DNA of 31,192 bases from Dorea_D sp963559605 (GCA_963559605.1 CAUWLL010000031.1:1-31192); one strand, 5' to 3'; shown: positions 16,531-23,357, counted from the stretch's first letter. Program-made: numbers and translations. Notes: generated by a model from the sequence alone, not told the origin.

Positions 16531-16531
16531 A

Positions 16532-17308
16532 CTACGCCACCTCCCCAACCGAAATGCCATACTTGATTGCCATTTCTTTTATGATGGCTATGTATCCCTC
16601 AATCAGTTTCGGATCGTCTGCGATTACATCTAATTGATTCAGCTTATCCAGTTTAGATTTGCACATACCATTCAAGGCGTTTGTTTTCTTCTTATTTGCA
16701 AGCCGGGTATTCAATGCCACATGCATCCGTTCTTCCAGCGTTCTGTATGATTCTTCTCTGATCAACTTAATATGCTCATATCCACCTAACTTCTGTGCAA
16801 TCTTGTTGATGATATTGCTGGACTCTTTACGCCATGCGTTCGGACGAAGGGCAACCACTTCTTTGATGGATTCCACCTTGTTATCCAGCACTTCCAGTTT
16901 CTGGTCATGCTCTTTCTGTTTCATCTCCATGTTGATAAGTAACTGGAGTTGTGGAGAAAGGTCTGCCAGACCTGATTTTGCACCTTTGTATTTCTTTTCT
17001 ACTTGAATGAAATATCGACGTACCTGTTTGCCTTTCTCATTGCGCTCAAGCATTGCCATTTCTTTTGCAGTATCAAGTTTGATGATATAATCTACTGACG
17101 GACGCCCTTTTTCTATTTTTTTAGAAAAAGTCTGGAAATCCTCATTTTCCATAGCTTCACAGTCATTCAAACGATTTTTAATCCAATCAGCAAATTTGCT
17201 CTTCACTTCCAGAACCTCATACAGTTCTGTTCCGTATACAACTCTTTCTCCTGTACTGGTTTCGTATACTGGTACTAATTCATTTTCGATAATTTTTAAA
17301 CTTTTCAT
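16532..17308 (-). CDS. Phage antirepressor (AntA/AntB + ORF6C domains)
   Basis: 258 residues. The N-terminal AntA/AntB domain (about 15-105) shows GTELYEVLEVKSKFADWIKNRL, FQTFSKKIEKGRPSVDYIIKLDTAKEMAMLERNEKGKQVRRYFI, the standard signature. A coiled linker (MEMKQKEHDQKLEVLDNKVESI) leads to an ORF6C-type C-terminal domain (about 150-255; NIINKIAQKLGG, TRLANKKKTNALNGM). Such proteins bind and inactivate phage repressors to promote induction, or act on other phages' repressors. Placement inside the tail operon rather than the lysogeny region is unusual. AAGGAG precedes the ATG, and an 8-bp inverted repeat lies just upstream. Confidence 0.9.
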   Translation of the reverse strand: MKSLKIIENELVPVYETSTGERVVYGTELYEVLEVKSKFADWIKNRLNDCEAMENEDFQTFSKKIEKGRPSVDYIIKLDTAKEMAMLERNEKGKQVRRYFIQVEKKYKGAKSGLADLSPQLQLLINMEMKQKEHDQKLEVLDNKVESIKEVVALRPNAWRKESSNIINKIAQKLGGYEHIKLIREESYRTLEERMHVALNTRLANKKKTNALNGMCKSKLDKLNQLDVIADDPKLIEGYIAIIKEMAIKYGISVGEVA

Positions 17309-17324
17309 GTAAAACTCCTTTCTG

Positions 17325-17353
17325 ATTATCTGTTTAATACTTACACAGATAAT
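17325..17353 (-). promoter_or_regulatory. Inverted repeat ahead of the antirepressor
   Basis: ATTATCTG at 17325-17332 and CAGATAAT at 17346-17353 form a perfect 8-bp inverted repeat with a 13-base gap, starting 16 bases before the antirepressor ATG. It could be an operator or a leader hairpin near the ribosome site. No protein can be assigned. Confidence 0.4.
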
Positions 17354-17395
17354 ATGTGATATTTTTCTTTACATAAGAAAAAAATCGTTATTGAA

Positions 17396-17493
17396 AGAAG
17401 TATCATCCTCTGATATGATAGATTTATCAGAAGGATACTTCTGGTTTCTTAGAAGTTCGTTTATCTTGGTAGGGTGGCGAACTTCTATTTTTT
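17396..17493 (+). ncRNA. Two adjacent long hairpins, possible plus-strand RNA
   Basis: Hairpin one (17396-17442) pairs AGAAGTATC with GATACTTCT and extends inward with TCTGATA/TATCAGA. Hairpin two (17451-17486) pairs AGAAGTTCG with CGAACTTCT and is followed on the plus strand by a run of six T (17488-17493), the form of an intrinsic terminator. On the minus strand no T-run follows closely. The block fills most of the gap between the RHH and antirepressor genes. It may be a small plus-strand RNA, or structure in the minus-strand moron mRNA. No clear promoter was found. Confidence 0.4.
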
Positions 17494-17679
17494 CAATTCC
17501 AAGTAGACTTTCTCAATACCTAATCGAATTATTTCTGACTCTGTTTTTCCCAACTGTTTACAACAAAATTGCAATTTCCCAACATCCTGTTCTGTCATTC
17601 GTGCTCTTTTCGTAATACTTTTTTGGGTTCCAGAAGTATAAGGTCTACCCATCTTTTTTTCTTTTTCTACTTTAATCAC
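17485..17679 (-). CDS. Ribbon-helix-helix DNA-binding protein
   Basis: About 64 residues, likely a small CopG/Arc-type regulator. MGRPYTSG is the typical start of many Clostridia RHH proteins. It is followed by a basic strand (KSITKRARMTEQDVGKL) and two helices (QFCCKQLGKTESEIIRLGIEKVYLEL) of the RHH fold. The start is uncertain: a GTG at 17679 has an AAGG seven bases upstream; the ATG at 17652 and a TTG at 17703 are alternatives. It stands between a small protein gene and the antirepressor, and may repress the moron promoter (inference). A promoter lies upstream at 17713-17741. Confidence 0.65.
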   Translation of the reverse strand: MIKVEKEKKMGRPYTSGTQKSITKRARMTEQDVGKLQFCCKQLGKTESEIIRLGIEKVYLELKK

Positions 17680-17712
17680 CTCTTGACCTTGCCTTTTTAC
17701 CAACTAAATGTT

Positions 17713-17741
17713 ATTATTTAATTGGTATCGAGCGGTGGCAA
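17713..17741 (-). promoter_or_regulatory. Promoter of the RHH gene
   Basis: Minus strand: TTGCCA, 17-base spacer, AATAAT. The -35 lies in the centre of an inverted repeat (17729-17751, CGAGCGGT/ACCGCCCG with one G-U), which makes a repressor site plausible. Confidence 0.5.
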
Positions 17742-17757
17742 GTACCGCCCGATTTTT
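17729..17757 (+). terminator. Plus-strand terminator-like hairpin over the RHH promoter
   Basis: CGAGCGGT and ACCGCCCG form an 8-bp stem with a 7-base loop, followed on the plus strand by ATTTTT. It overlaps the -35 of the RHH promoter, so it could equally be an operator. No plus-strand gene precedes it. Confidence 0.35.
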
Positions 17758-17771
17758 GTTTGTGGCTTTGC

Positions 17772-17909
17772 TTATTTATTAAGCAGAGCCTTTGTTTTTT
17801 CTTCCAGTTCTTCTAATGACTTACTTTCTTTAATCATCAAGAGAAATTTGTAAATCATTTTCTGCTCTGTTTCATCTCTTGAAACTTCTGCTTGGTTCAT
17901 TTCTTCCAT
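17772..17909 (-). CDS. 45-residue helical acidic protein
   Basis: A small open frame, MEEMNQAEVSRDETEQKMIY followed by KFLLMIKESKSLEELEEKTKALLNK. It is predicted almost entirely helical, with alternating charges. AAAGGAG stands eight bases before the ATG, and a near-consensus promoter (TTGACT-17-TATAAT) lies 64 bases upstream, so I regard it as real despite its length. It is the first gene of the moron cassette. No family recognised; the size suits a small regulator or anti-phage/antitoxin-like peptide, but that is conjecture. Confidence 0.65.
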   Translation of the reverse strand: MEEMNQAEVSRDETEQKMIYKFLLMIKESKSLEELEEKTKALLNK

Positions 17910-17972
17910 TGTTTTCTCCTTTCCGGCTACTTGCCTGCCTTACTCGTTAAGCTCTTCCTTAACTGTAATCTT

Positions 17973-18001
17973 ATTATAATTTATGTAGCTACAAAAGTCA
18001 A
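17973..18001 (-). promoter_or_regulatory. Near-consensus promoter of the moron cassette with palindromic operator
   Basis: Minus strand: TTGACT, 17-base spacer, TATAAT. The spacer contains the perfect palindrome TGTAGCTACA (17984-17993), ideally placed for a repressor. A second inverted repeat (GTTAAG/CTTAAC) lies just downstream of the start. This lies between tail-chaperone and tape-measure genes, where late operons normally have no promoter. Confidence 0.72.
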
Positions 18002-18044
18002 GAGGTTTTTCAAAATTTTTCCATCCTACCTATGGAATTTTCCA

Positions 18045-18722
18045 TTATCCGTTCTTCAACACCGCATCCACATCTCCTCCGTTCAGCAATGCCTCCCGGA
18101 CCCTATTCTTTAATTCCTCTTCTTCCTTTGACATTTCACACTCTGGAAGTGCGTACAATTTCTGCATTTCCCGTACATGCTTCCGTTGTTCCTTGTCCAA
18201 ATTCTTCAAATCCGTACCGCGATATGCCATAATTTCACGAATCTTACAGTCATCTTTAAGCGCGGAAAATAGACTTGTGAACTTCCACCAATGCAGAAAT
18301 CCAATATCTAAAATATCCAGCTTGTAGTCCTGTAGAAATCCGGCGGCAATATAGTCAAAATCATGCTTATAGGAATACACCGTTTTACTTGATTTTTTTC
18401 CTCCGGTATCTTTGTCTTCTTTTCCGCATCCATAAAACCAGATCATCCGGTCAACTGCACCTTCCAGATCTTCCGGGATATTATCTTTGTAAAACAGCCG
18501 AAGCGCCTCTTGGCATTTTGCATTTTTACAGGCATCCTCGAAAGACAGTTCCGGGTTATAGCCCATAATCTCTTTTGCAAACGCTTCCTGCTCCGGCAGG
18601 GTATCTCTCCCCATCAACAGATGTTCCACCTCTATCATTGTGCGGAAATCTGCGTCCACGGCATAAGTTAAGCCCCCGACATCCACTGACATCGGAGGCT
18701 TCTGGATCCGCATCTTATTCAT
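18045..18722 (-). CDS. Tail assembly chaperone, bacteriophage Gp15 family
   Basis: 225 residues of the Gp15-type family. It shows MSVDVGGLTYAVDADFRTMIEVEHLL, ELSFEDACKNAKCQEALRLFY, a glycine/lysine linker, YSYKHDFDYIAAGFLQDYKLDILDIGFLHWWKFTSLFSAL and IMAYRGTDLKNLDKEQRKHVREMQKLYALP. These proteins guide the tape measure during tail assembly, like lambda gpT. The ATG at 18722 overlaps the stop of the upstream chaperone (TGATGAATAA) with no ribosome site, so it is probably translated by re-initiation. The frame is +1 relative to its partner. Confidence 0.87.
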   Translation of the reverse strand: MNKMRIQKPPMSVDVGGLTYAVDADFRTMIEVEHLLMGRDTLPEQEAFAKEIMGYNPELSFEDACKNAKCQEALRLFYKDNIPEDLEGAVDRMIWFYGCGKEDKDTGGKKSSKTVYSYKHDFDYIAAGFLQDYKLDILDIGFLHWWKFTSLFSALKDDCKIREIMAYRGTDLKNLDKEQRKHVREMQKLYALPECEMSKEEEELKNRVREALLNGGDVDAVLKNG

Positions 18723-19074
18723 CAGCTGCGAACACAAGCTGGCTTAATTTTTCTACCCGCGCATTATGTTCATCCAACTGATTCTTTTTTAATCCATAAA
18801 GTTTCTTTAATGCTTTCGTCCGTTTTCCCAGATCATATCCTTTTCCAAACATCTTCGCCGCAGTATCCGTTCCGAACACTTCATCTACAAACACATCAAT
18901 GATCTCACACTCTTTTTGGATACCGTCCGCATCAAGCATTCCTTCCTTTGTGTTCTCTTTCTCATACTCTGTCAATGTCCCCCAAAGTTTTTTATCTGCG
19001 GCATCGAACCTTTTCATCACATCTGCATCCAAAATATTGAACGGATACTTTTTTTCTTCCCATAAAAACATCAT
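18715..19074 (-). CDS. Tail assembly chaperone, gpG-like
   Basis: 119 residues, in the usual slot of lambda gpG between major tail protein and the Gp15/gpT-like gene. The acidic, helical content is typical (FDAADKKLWGTLTEYEKEN, GIQKECEIIDVFVDEVFG, GYDLGKRTKALKKLYGLKKNQLDEHNARVEKLSQ). It matches small phage proteins usually paired with Gp15. GAGGAAAAG precedes the ATG. Expected to bind tape measure and tail tube subunits during assembly. Confidence 0.78.
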   Translation of the reverse strand: MMFLWEEKKYPFNILDADVMKRFDAADKKLWGTLTEYEKENTKEGMLDADGIQKECEIIDVFVDEVFGTDTAAKMFGKGYDLGKRTKALKKLYGLKKNQLDEHNARVEKLSQLVFAADE

Positions 19075-19101
19075 ATCTTTTCCTCGTCTTTCTATACTTT
19101 T

Positions 19102-19617
19102 CTACTCTCCGCCTACGTCAGGTGACGCTCCTGCTTCTGTAAATGTTTTTGTTTTTGTGTTAAATTCACCCGGGGTAATGTCACCGCGTCCTAACAGATC
19201 CCCTTCCATCTGCATCTCACCATCGTTATCAGAGAAAGAAGTGATCGCCACAGTCACACCGATTTTTCTAGCGTAAAATGTATTCTCCTTAGATTTTATT
19301 GGTTTATTCAGATGTACGCTGATATGTTCTGTCTCACATTCTCCTCCGGTCTTTAAAAGCCGTCCAATCTCCGCCAGATAAGAAATTACCTCCTCATCCT
19401 CAATCAGATCTGCCACGATTGGCTTTGTCCATTCATAAGCCTTAACAGAGCCTGTAGCAGAAGCATTATTAATGTACTTTTTAGAATCCGTCTGCGCATT
19501 TACTTCTTCATTTGCCTCTGTAAATCCGGATCCCATAACTCCCCATGTCGGAGCCTCTGCTCCCGGTGTCGTATTTAAATACTCACCGATCATATGTCTT
19601 CCTGTAATTCCTGCCAT
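19102..19617 (-). CDS. Major tail protein
   Basis: 171 residues, beta-rich, as in tail tube subunits: GITGRHMIGEYLNTTPGAEAPTWGVMGSGFTEANEEVNAQTDSKKYIN is the common N-terminal pattern in Clostridia siphophages. TGSVKAYEWTKPIVADLIEDEEVISYL and a C-terminal EGDLLGRGDITPGEFNTKTKTFT strand follow. It lies between the tail terminator and the chaperones. AGGAGG before the ATG at 19617 rules out the longer frame to 19662. It polymerises into the tube around the tape measure. Confidence 0.88.
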   Translation of the reverse strand: MAGITGRHMIGEYLNTTPGAEAPTWGVMGSGFTEANEEVNAQTDSKKYINNASATGSVKAYEWTKPIVADLIEDEEVISYLAEIGRLLKTGGECETEHISVHLNKPIKSKENTFYARKIGVTVAITSFSDNDGEMQMEGDLLGRGDITPGEFNTKTKTFTEAGASPDVGGE

Positions 19618-19619
19618 AA

Positions 19620-20060
19620 TTAAAATCCTCCTGTTCCTTTTTGAAAATAAATCAACTGACACTGTATTTGATACCGTGCCTTTGTTTCTGTCTGGTCATA
19701 CACATAACCATTTGTTAATGCTTTGATATGCCTTGCTTCTTTTCCGTCCGAAAGTTCAGGCAGTATTCCTTCCCTTTCACATGCTTCCAGCCATTCGGAA
19801 AAATGCTCATAAAAACCCGCCACATCCATGTTTTCTACCGTATCGGCGCCCATATACTCGCGACTGGCAAACACAAAATTAAACTTTTTAATCTTATCTC
19901 CATTCACGTAACTTTTTACCACCGGTTTGTCCGTGACAGATGCCTCGATCATGTAAGACTTTGTGTCCTCCGGAAGATACTCCACGCCCACAATGACATC
20001 AAATTCATCCAAAAACGGGCATTGATTAATAAACGCCCGTACACACTCTATTACACTCAC
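19620..20060 (-). CDS. Minor capsid protein 3 / tail terminator
   Basis: 146 residues. The pattern (N-terminal VIECVRAFINQCPFLDEFDVIVGVEYLPEDTKSYMIEASVTDKPVVKSYVNGDKIKKFNFVFASRE...) matches the phage minor capsid C/tail terminator family that caps the tail at the head-tail joint. The family sits just upstream of the major tail protein, as here. It ends with YQIQCQLIYFQKG, a strand typical of such proteins. Stop of the upstream gene overlaps its start by four bases (ATGA-type). Confidence 0.8.
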   Translation of the reverse strand: MSVIECVRAFINQCPFLDEFDVIVGVEYLPEDTKSYMIEASVTDKPVVKSYVNGDKIKKFNFVFASREYMGADTVENMDVAGFYEHFSEWLEACEREGILPELSDGKEARHIKALTNGYVYDQTETKARYQIQCQLIYFQKGTGGF

Positions 20061-20413
20061 GCCCTTTTCCCTCCTACAAATGCCGCAACAGAGTCTACAA
20101 CTGCGTCGCCATTATCCGCCCAGGCACGTTTATCCCACGTATGGCCACCTCGACCACCGTTATTCATACCTTCTATGCCATTTCCCTGATTCTCATAATA
20201 CTGCCTTCTTGCATATGGGCTGTTATACTCTACTGAATCATCATGCACGATCGCAGATCTTCTCAAGCTCCCACTTCTCACAGGTACATACGGGTTCATA
20301 ATGCGCTGCATTTCTGTAGAAAAGAATCTCTGAGCTTCACCATTCTTGTTCAAAGAACGTTTTAACAAGATTTTTTGTGTCGAATCGATCTTGAGCTTTA
20401 CTCTGCTTCCCAC
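20057..20413 (-). CDS. Minor capsid protein 2 (head-tail joining, HK97 gp10-like)
   Basis: 118 residues: KLKIDSTQKILLKRSLNKNGEAQRFFSTEMQRIMNPYVPVRSGSLRRSA, then a YARRQYYENQGN segment and HTWDKRAWADNG. The MNPYVPVRSGSLRRSA motif marks the minor capsid 2/HK97-gp10 family that completes the neck. The order (minor capsid 1, 2, 3, then tail tube) fits. Confidence 0.85.
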   Translation of the reverse strand: MGSRVKLKIDSTQKILLKRSLNKNGEAQRFFSTEMQRIMNPYVPVRSGSLRRSAIVHDDSVEYNSPYARRQYYENQGNGIEGMNNGGRGGHTWDKRAWADNGDAVVDSVAAFVGGKRA

Positions 20414-20415
20414 CT

Positions 20416-20838
20416 CTAAGCACCTCCTATTCGAAAATGTGGGAATCCACCTCTGCGGTTATCAGAAAAGGACTGTACCTTCCCGGTGTACTGCTGTTTC
20501 AGGAAATCCGCTTCTTTCTCAAATTCCTCAAGCAGCCCTTTCCCAAACAAATCATCATTATCAATTGTCCAATGCTTTAATGCCTCTTCATCCGTCATCC
20601 TCTTATAGGATCCTGCGTCCACATACTGCTTATCCCCGGTGTCTGCATCTGCCGGAATACGGATCTTGTATATGTCCGCAGATACCACATCACCCTTTTC
20701 ATTCACCCGGACCTTCTGGTCTGTGTAGAAGTTTACACCTTTAATTTGTGTACAAAAATACACCGGGCGGGCAGACATCTTATCCACCCGGCGCTTATTG
20801 AAAATTGTAAGATCTGCATTAGTGATCATGGCAGCCAC
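20416..20838 (-). CDS. Minor capsid protein 1 (head-tail adaptor)
   Basis: 140 residues. ADLTIFNKRRVDKMSARPVYFCTQIKGVNFYTDQKVRVNEKGDVVSADIYKIRIP and a C-terminal PHFRIGGA tail match the phage minor capsid 1 / stopper family. It lies directly after the connector and before minor capsid 2. The start overlaps the end of the connector gene by 20 bases. Confidence 0.82.
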   Translation of the reverse strand: MAAMITNADLTIFNKRRVDKMSARPVYFCTQIKGVNFYTDQKVRVNEKGDVVSADIYKIRIPADADTGDKQYVDAGSYKRMTDEEALKHWTIDNDDLFGKGLLEEFEKEADFLKQQYTGKVQSFSDNRRGGFPHFRIGGA

Positions 20839-21205
20839 CTACCTTTCTGCTCAAAAGCCCGGTCCCTAAAAGCCACTTCCTTAACGCTTGATACGCTTTT
20901 CGATCACGAACCTGCTCGGTAAGCTCTCCGACACTTCCTTCTGTTGCAAAAGACACCGAATAACCGTCATTATTCTCACTTTGAACAACTCTCCCTTGAT
21001 AAGTACTGCCAATAAAATCTGCATATACATCCACCACTGAGCACATGGCGTACCTTACCTCATCTCCGCAAAACTGTTCTGAACGTCCGGCAGTAATGTA
21101 ACGGATATATTGAGACGCCTGAATACTCAAAGACTCGAATTTATCTTTATCCAACCCTCCTCCGTATACCTTCGTATAAAATTCATAATCCGCATATATC
21201 AACAT
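20819..21205 (-). CDS. Head-tail connector (gp6-like) protein
   Basis: 128 residues. The helical pattern (ADYEFYTKVYGGGLDKDKFESLSIQASQYIRYITAGR, RYAMCSVVDVYADFIG, SVSFATEGS, DRKAYQALRKWLLGTGLL) is that of phage head-tail connectors located just after the capsid gene. It forms the adaptor ring below the portal. ATG at 21205, 11 bases after the capsid stop. Confidence 0.83.
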   Translation of the reverse strand: MLIYADYEFYTKVYGGGLDKDKFESLSIQASQYIRYITAGRSEQFCGDEVRYAMCSVVDVYADFIGSTYQGRVVQSENNDGYSVSFATEGSVGELTEQVRDRKAYQALRKWLLGTGLLSRKVGGCHDH

Positions 21206-21216
21206 ATCCGCACCTC

Positions 21217-22347
21217 TTACTCACCTTGAGCTTCTAAAAACTCCGTAACGATTTCAGACTTCGTAGTTTTCGTGATCGTATACCCTAACTTCCCAGCCAA
21301 ATCTTTGATCTGATCCACGGTCATTGCATTCAATTCATCTTCCGTGAACTTTTTCACGCCGGTTGTAAGGATCGCAAATGGGAATCTGTCTTTCTCATCC
21401 GGTCTTAAACTGTTGATCGGATTTGGAATTTCCCACCCAAGACGCATAACAATACGAAGCGCCACCATATCCTGCTGTGCAAGAGCATATACAACCTGTT
21501 TCGTTGCGGGATCGATAATCGTTGCTTCTGTCAGGACCTTATAAGTAACATCCTGACGGATAGAATACACCAACTGGCTAAAGTCTCCGGTAACCATCAG
21601 CGCCTGTTCGCTGTCAAAAGCGCCGTTTCGTGGGAATGACATCGGGGAGCCGTCTAAGCTGTAAGAAGTTACTCCCTGCATATCTGATTTGAAAATAGGC
21701 TGACCGGTAGTATCTTTAAGTCCTCGTAGTTTAGAACGCATCGTAACATCCGCCACGTGACCGGAAGCAAAATAACCGGATTCCTCAACTTTTGCGATCA
21801 CACCATTTTCTGCCATGATTTTATCGTATAGATTGTCCTCTTTTGCAAATGGAACAACATTCCCTGCCTTTGTAGCCCCTAATACAATGCCTTCTCTCCA
21901 GCTATCCGGTCTTTCAATATCGAAGATAACTGCACTGTCGATCTTCTTTCCGATAGCTTCGATCGCTCTTGGCTTCACTTCTCCCCAGATGTCATAATCC
22001 GCATCATCAAGAACCGCTTCCGGAATCGGAATGATGACTGCAAGCTCTTCCGCAACAATGTACTTGTTCTTCCACATCATCTTGGAAGTCTGCTTGAACC
22101 CGTTATCACCATTTACCCAATAGGCTACCGGCAGCATATCCAATACCGGCATTTTATATTTCTTACTTGTCATATTCGGAAGTTTCCGCCCCATGCTCAA
22201 TACGACAGACTGTTCTGCAACGCCCTGGATGATCTCGTTCGCTACCTGATCATTAATAAGCGCTTCCGCACCGGTTCTGTCAATCATGTCTGTCACTGCA
22301 TATTTTTGCAGATTCATTTTACCAATTAACTTACTGTTTCTATTCAC
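21217..22347 (-). CDS. Major capsid protein (HK97 fold) with C-terminal HeH-like domain
   Basis: 376 residues. The body matches HK97-like capsids (EQSVVLSMGRKLPNMTSKKYKMPVLDMLPVAYWVNG, FKQTSKMMWKNKYIVAEELAVIIPIPEAVLDDA, RQDVTYKVL, VALRIVMRLGWEIPNP). Residues about 343-376 add a small helical HeH/SAP-like tail (LNAMTVDQIKDLAGKLGYTITKTTKSEIVTEFLE), likely exposed on the shell. The start appears to be GTG at 22347 with GGAGAGGACAA before it; an ATG ten codons later opens MNLQKYAV, close to the NLQLFA motif of the scaffold, a possible Prp cut site. Confidence 0.9.
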   Translation of the reverse strand: MNRNSKLIGKMNLQKYAVTDMIDRTGAEALINDQVANEIIQGVAEQSVVLSMGRKLPNMTSKKYKMPVLDMLPVAYWVNGDNGFKQTSKMMWKNKYIVAEELAVIIPIPEAVLDDADYDIWGEVKPRAIEAIGKKIDSAVIFDIERPDSWREGIVLGATKAGNVVPFAKEDNLYDKIMAENGVIAKVEESGYFASGHVADVTMRSKLRGLKDTTGQPIFKSDMQGVTSYSLDGSPMSFPRNGAFDSEQALMVTGDFSQLVYSIRQDVTYKVLTEATIIDPATKQVVYALAQQDMVALRIVMRLGWEIPNPINSLRPDEKDRFPFAILTTGVKKFTEDELNAMTVDQIKDLAGKLGYTITKTTKSEIVTEFLEAQGE

Positions 22348-22361
22348 TTGTCCTCTCCTTT

Positions 22362-22952
22362 CTAACGCCCTGCCGCGTTACGAATCATGTTGTTAATCTG
22401 TTCATTTTTTGATTCTGTTCCACTGCTGCCGTTTCCTCCGGTCACTCCGGTAGATACACGATAACCTTGACCTGCTCCGGTATATCTCGGATTTGCTTTC
22501 AAATACTCATCTGCGGCAGTCTTAAAATCTTTATCATCTGATACTAGCTGATTTACCTTGAACGCCACATAATCCAAGTCATCAGCTTTTACACCTTTTC
22601 CAGTCAGAAGCTTCTCATTTTCAAGTTGTGAAGCCCTTGCAAGCGCTTCGTCACGTTCCTTTTCAATTGCTTGTACATCCGGCTGATTTGCTTTCTGCTT
22701 CGCTTTGAAATCATGAATTGCCGTTGTGATGTCGTCCTCACTCATGCCTTTCCCACGCAGGTAATTGGCAATTGCCACACGCTCTGCCTTATTCGCACGG
22801 GCAGATGCCACCTCTTCTAACTGTTCATATGTGTATCCGGCACTTCCTCCCCGGCTGCCTCCGCCGTCCCCGGTTCCTTCACTCCCACCTCCTGAGCCGT
22901 CATCGCCACCGTCCGCGAATAACTGTAAATTCATCTTCTTCCATTTCTTCAT
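22362..22952 (-). CDS. Phage scaffold protein (gp20-like)
   Basis: 196 residues. It begins MKKWKKMNLQLFADGGDDG, with the MNLQLFA motif that is identical in kind to the N-terminus of ribosomal protein L27 in Firmicutes. A glycine-rich linker follows, then a long helical scaffold region (QLEEVASARANKAERVA, KERDEALARASQLENEK) and TAADEYLKANPRYTGAGQG. It organises the capsid during assembly and is removed or cut. The ATG at 22952 follows GGAGG; a longer frame to 23027 lacks a site. The neighbouring prp gene supports proteolysis. Confidence 0.88.
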   Translation of the reverse strand: MKKWKKMNLQLFADGGDDGSGGGSEGTGDGGGSRGGSAGYTYEQLEEVASARANKAERVAIANYLRGKGMSEDDITTAIHDFKAKQKANQPDVQAIEKERDEALARASQLENEKLLTGKGVKADDLDYVAFKVNQLVSDDKDFKTAADEYLKANPRYTGAGQGYRVSTGVTGGNGSSGTESKNEQINNMIRNAAGR

Positions 22953-23016
22953 ATTCTTTACCTCCGTTTTACCCCGACGGGTTCCCGAGCTTTTTATGTC
23001 TTCACGTTTTGGACAT

Positions 23017-23044
23017 AATAAAAACACCTGTCTTTCAAGGTGTT
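23017..23044 (-). terminator. Terminator-like hairpin between prp and scaffold
   Basis: Minus strand: AACACCT/AGGTGTT stem then TTTTTATT. It lies at the end of prp and before the scaffold RBS. In an expressed late operon it must be partly read through; it may set the ratio between upstream and capsid genes. Confidence 0.65.
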
Positions 23045-23325
23045 AATCTCACATACTGAGGATAACTTTCGATCACTCCTAGTATCCCAACAAAAAACGT
23101 ATCAACAATCGCCTGACCTTTCTCTGACAATTCACCGAAGCCTATGGTCACCTGACCCTCTTTTTCTTCATACCTTAAGTTCTCCCCTGCAATTACCTCA
23201 AGCGCTTTCGTCAACGTGTATTCCAATGCCGATACTGCCGCGCATACAATGTCTTTTCCTTTTTCCGCGTAGTGCGCATGTCCTGATATGCGTATTTCAT
23301 GCTTTTGGACAGTTACTTCAATCAA
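23035..23325 (-). CDS. Ribosomal-processing cysteine protease Prp homologue
   Basis: 96 residues with the complete Prp signature: ISGHAHYAEKGKDIVCAAVSAL, catalytic His16 (GHA) and Cys28 (VCAAVS), spaced 12 apart as in the Staphylococcus aureus enzyme. Prp of Firmicutes trims the N-terminal extension of ribosomal protein L27 after NLQxF, and also cuts phage scaffold and capsid proteins with that motif. The adjacent scaffold has MNLQLFA. Start: TTG at 23325 with AGAGGTGG before it; the frame upstream lacks a ribosome site. Placement directly before the scaffold argues for maturation of the phage head. Confidence 0.88.
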   Translation of the reverse strand: MIEVTVQKHEIRISGHAHYAEKGKDIVCAAVSALEYTLTKALEVIAGENLRYEEKEGQVTIGFGELSEKGQAIVDTFFVGILGVIESYPQYVRLTP

Positions 23326-23357
23326 ACTACACCACCTCTTTTCCTTAAAAATATGTA

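Noticed and set aside
18712..18760. Programmed -1 frameshift between tail chaperones
   Set aside because: The second frame is +1, and no X-XXY-YYZ heptamer is found near the overlap; stop-start re-initiation is simpler.
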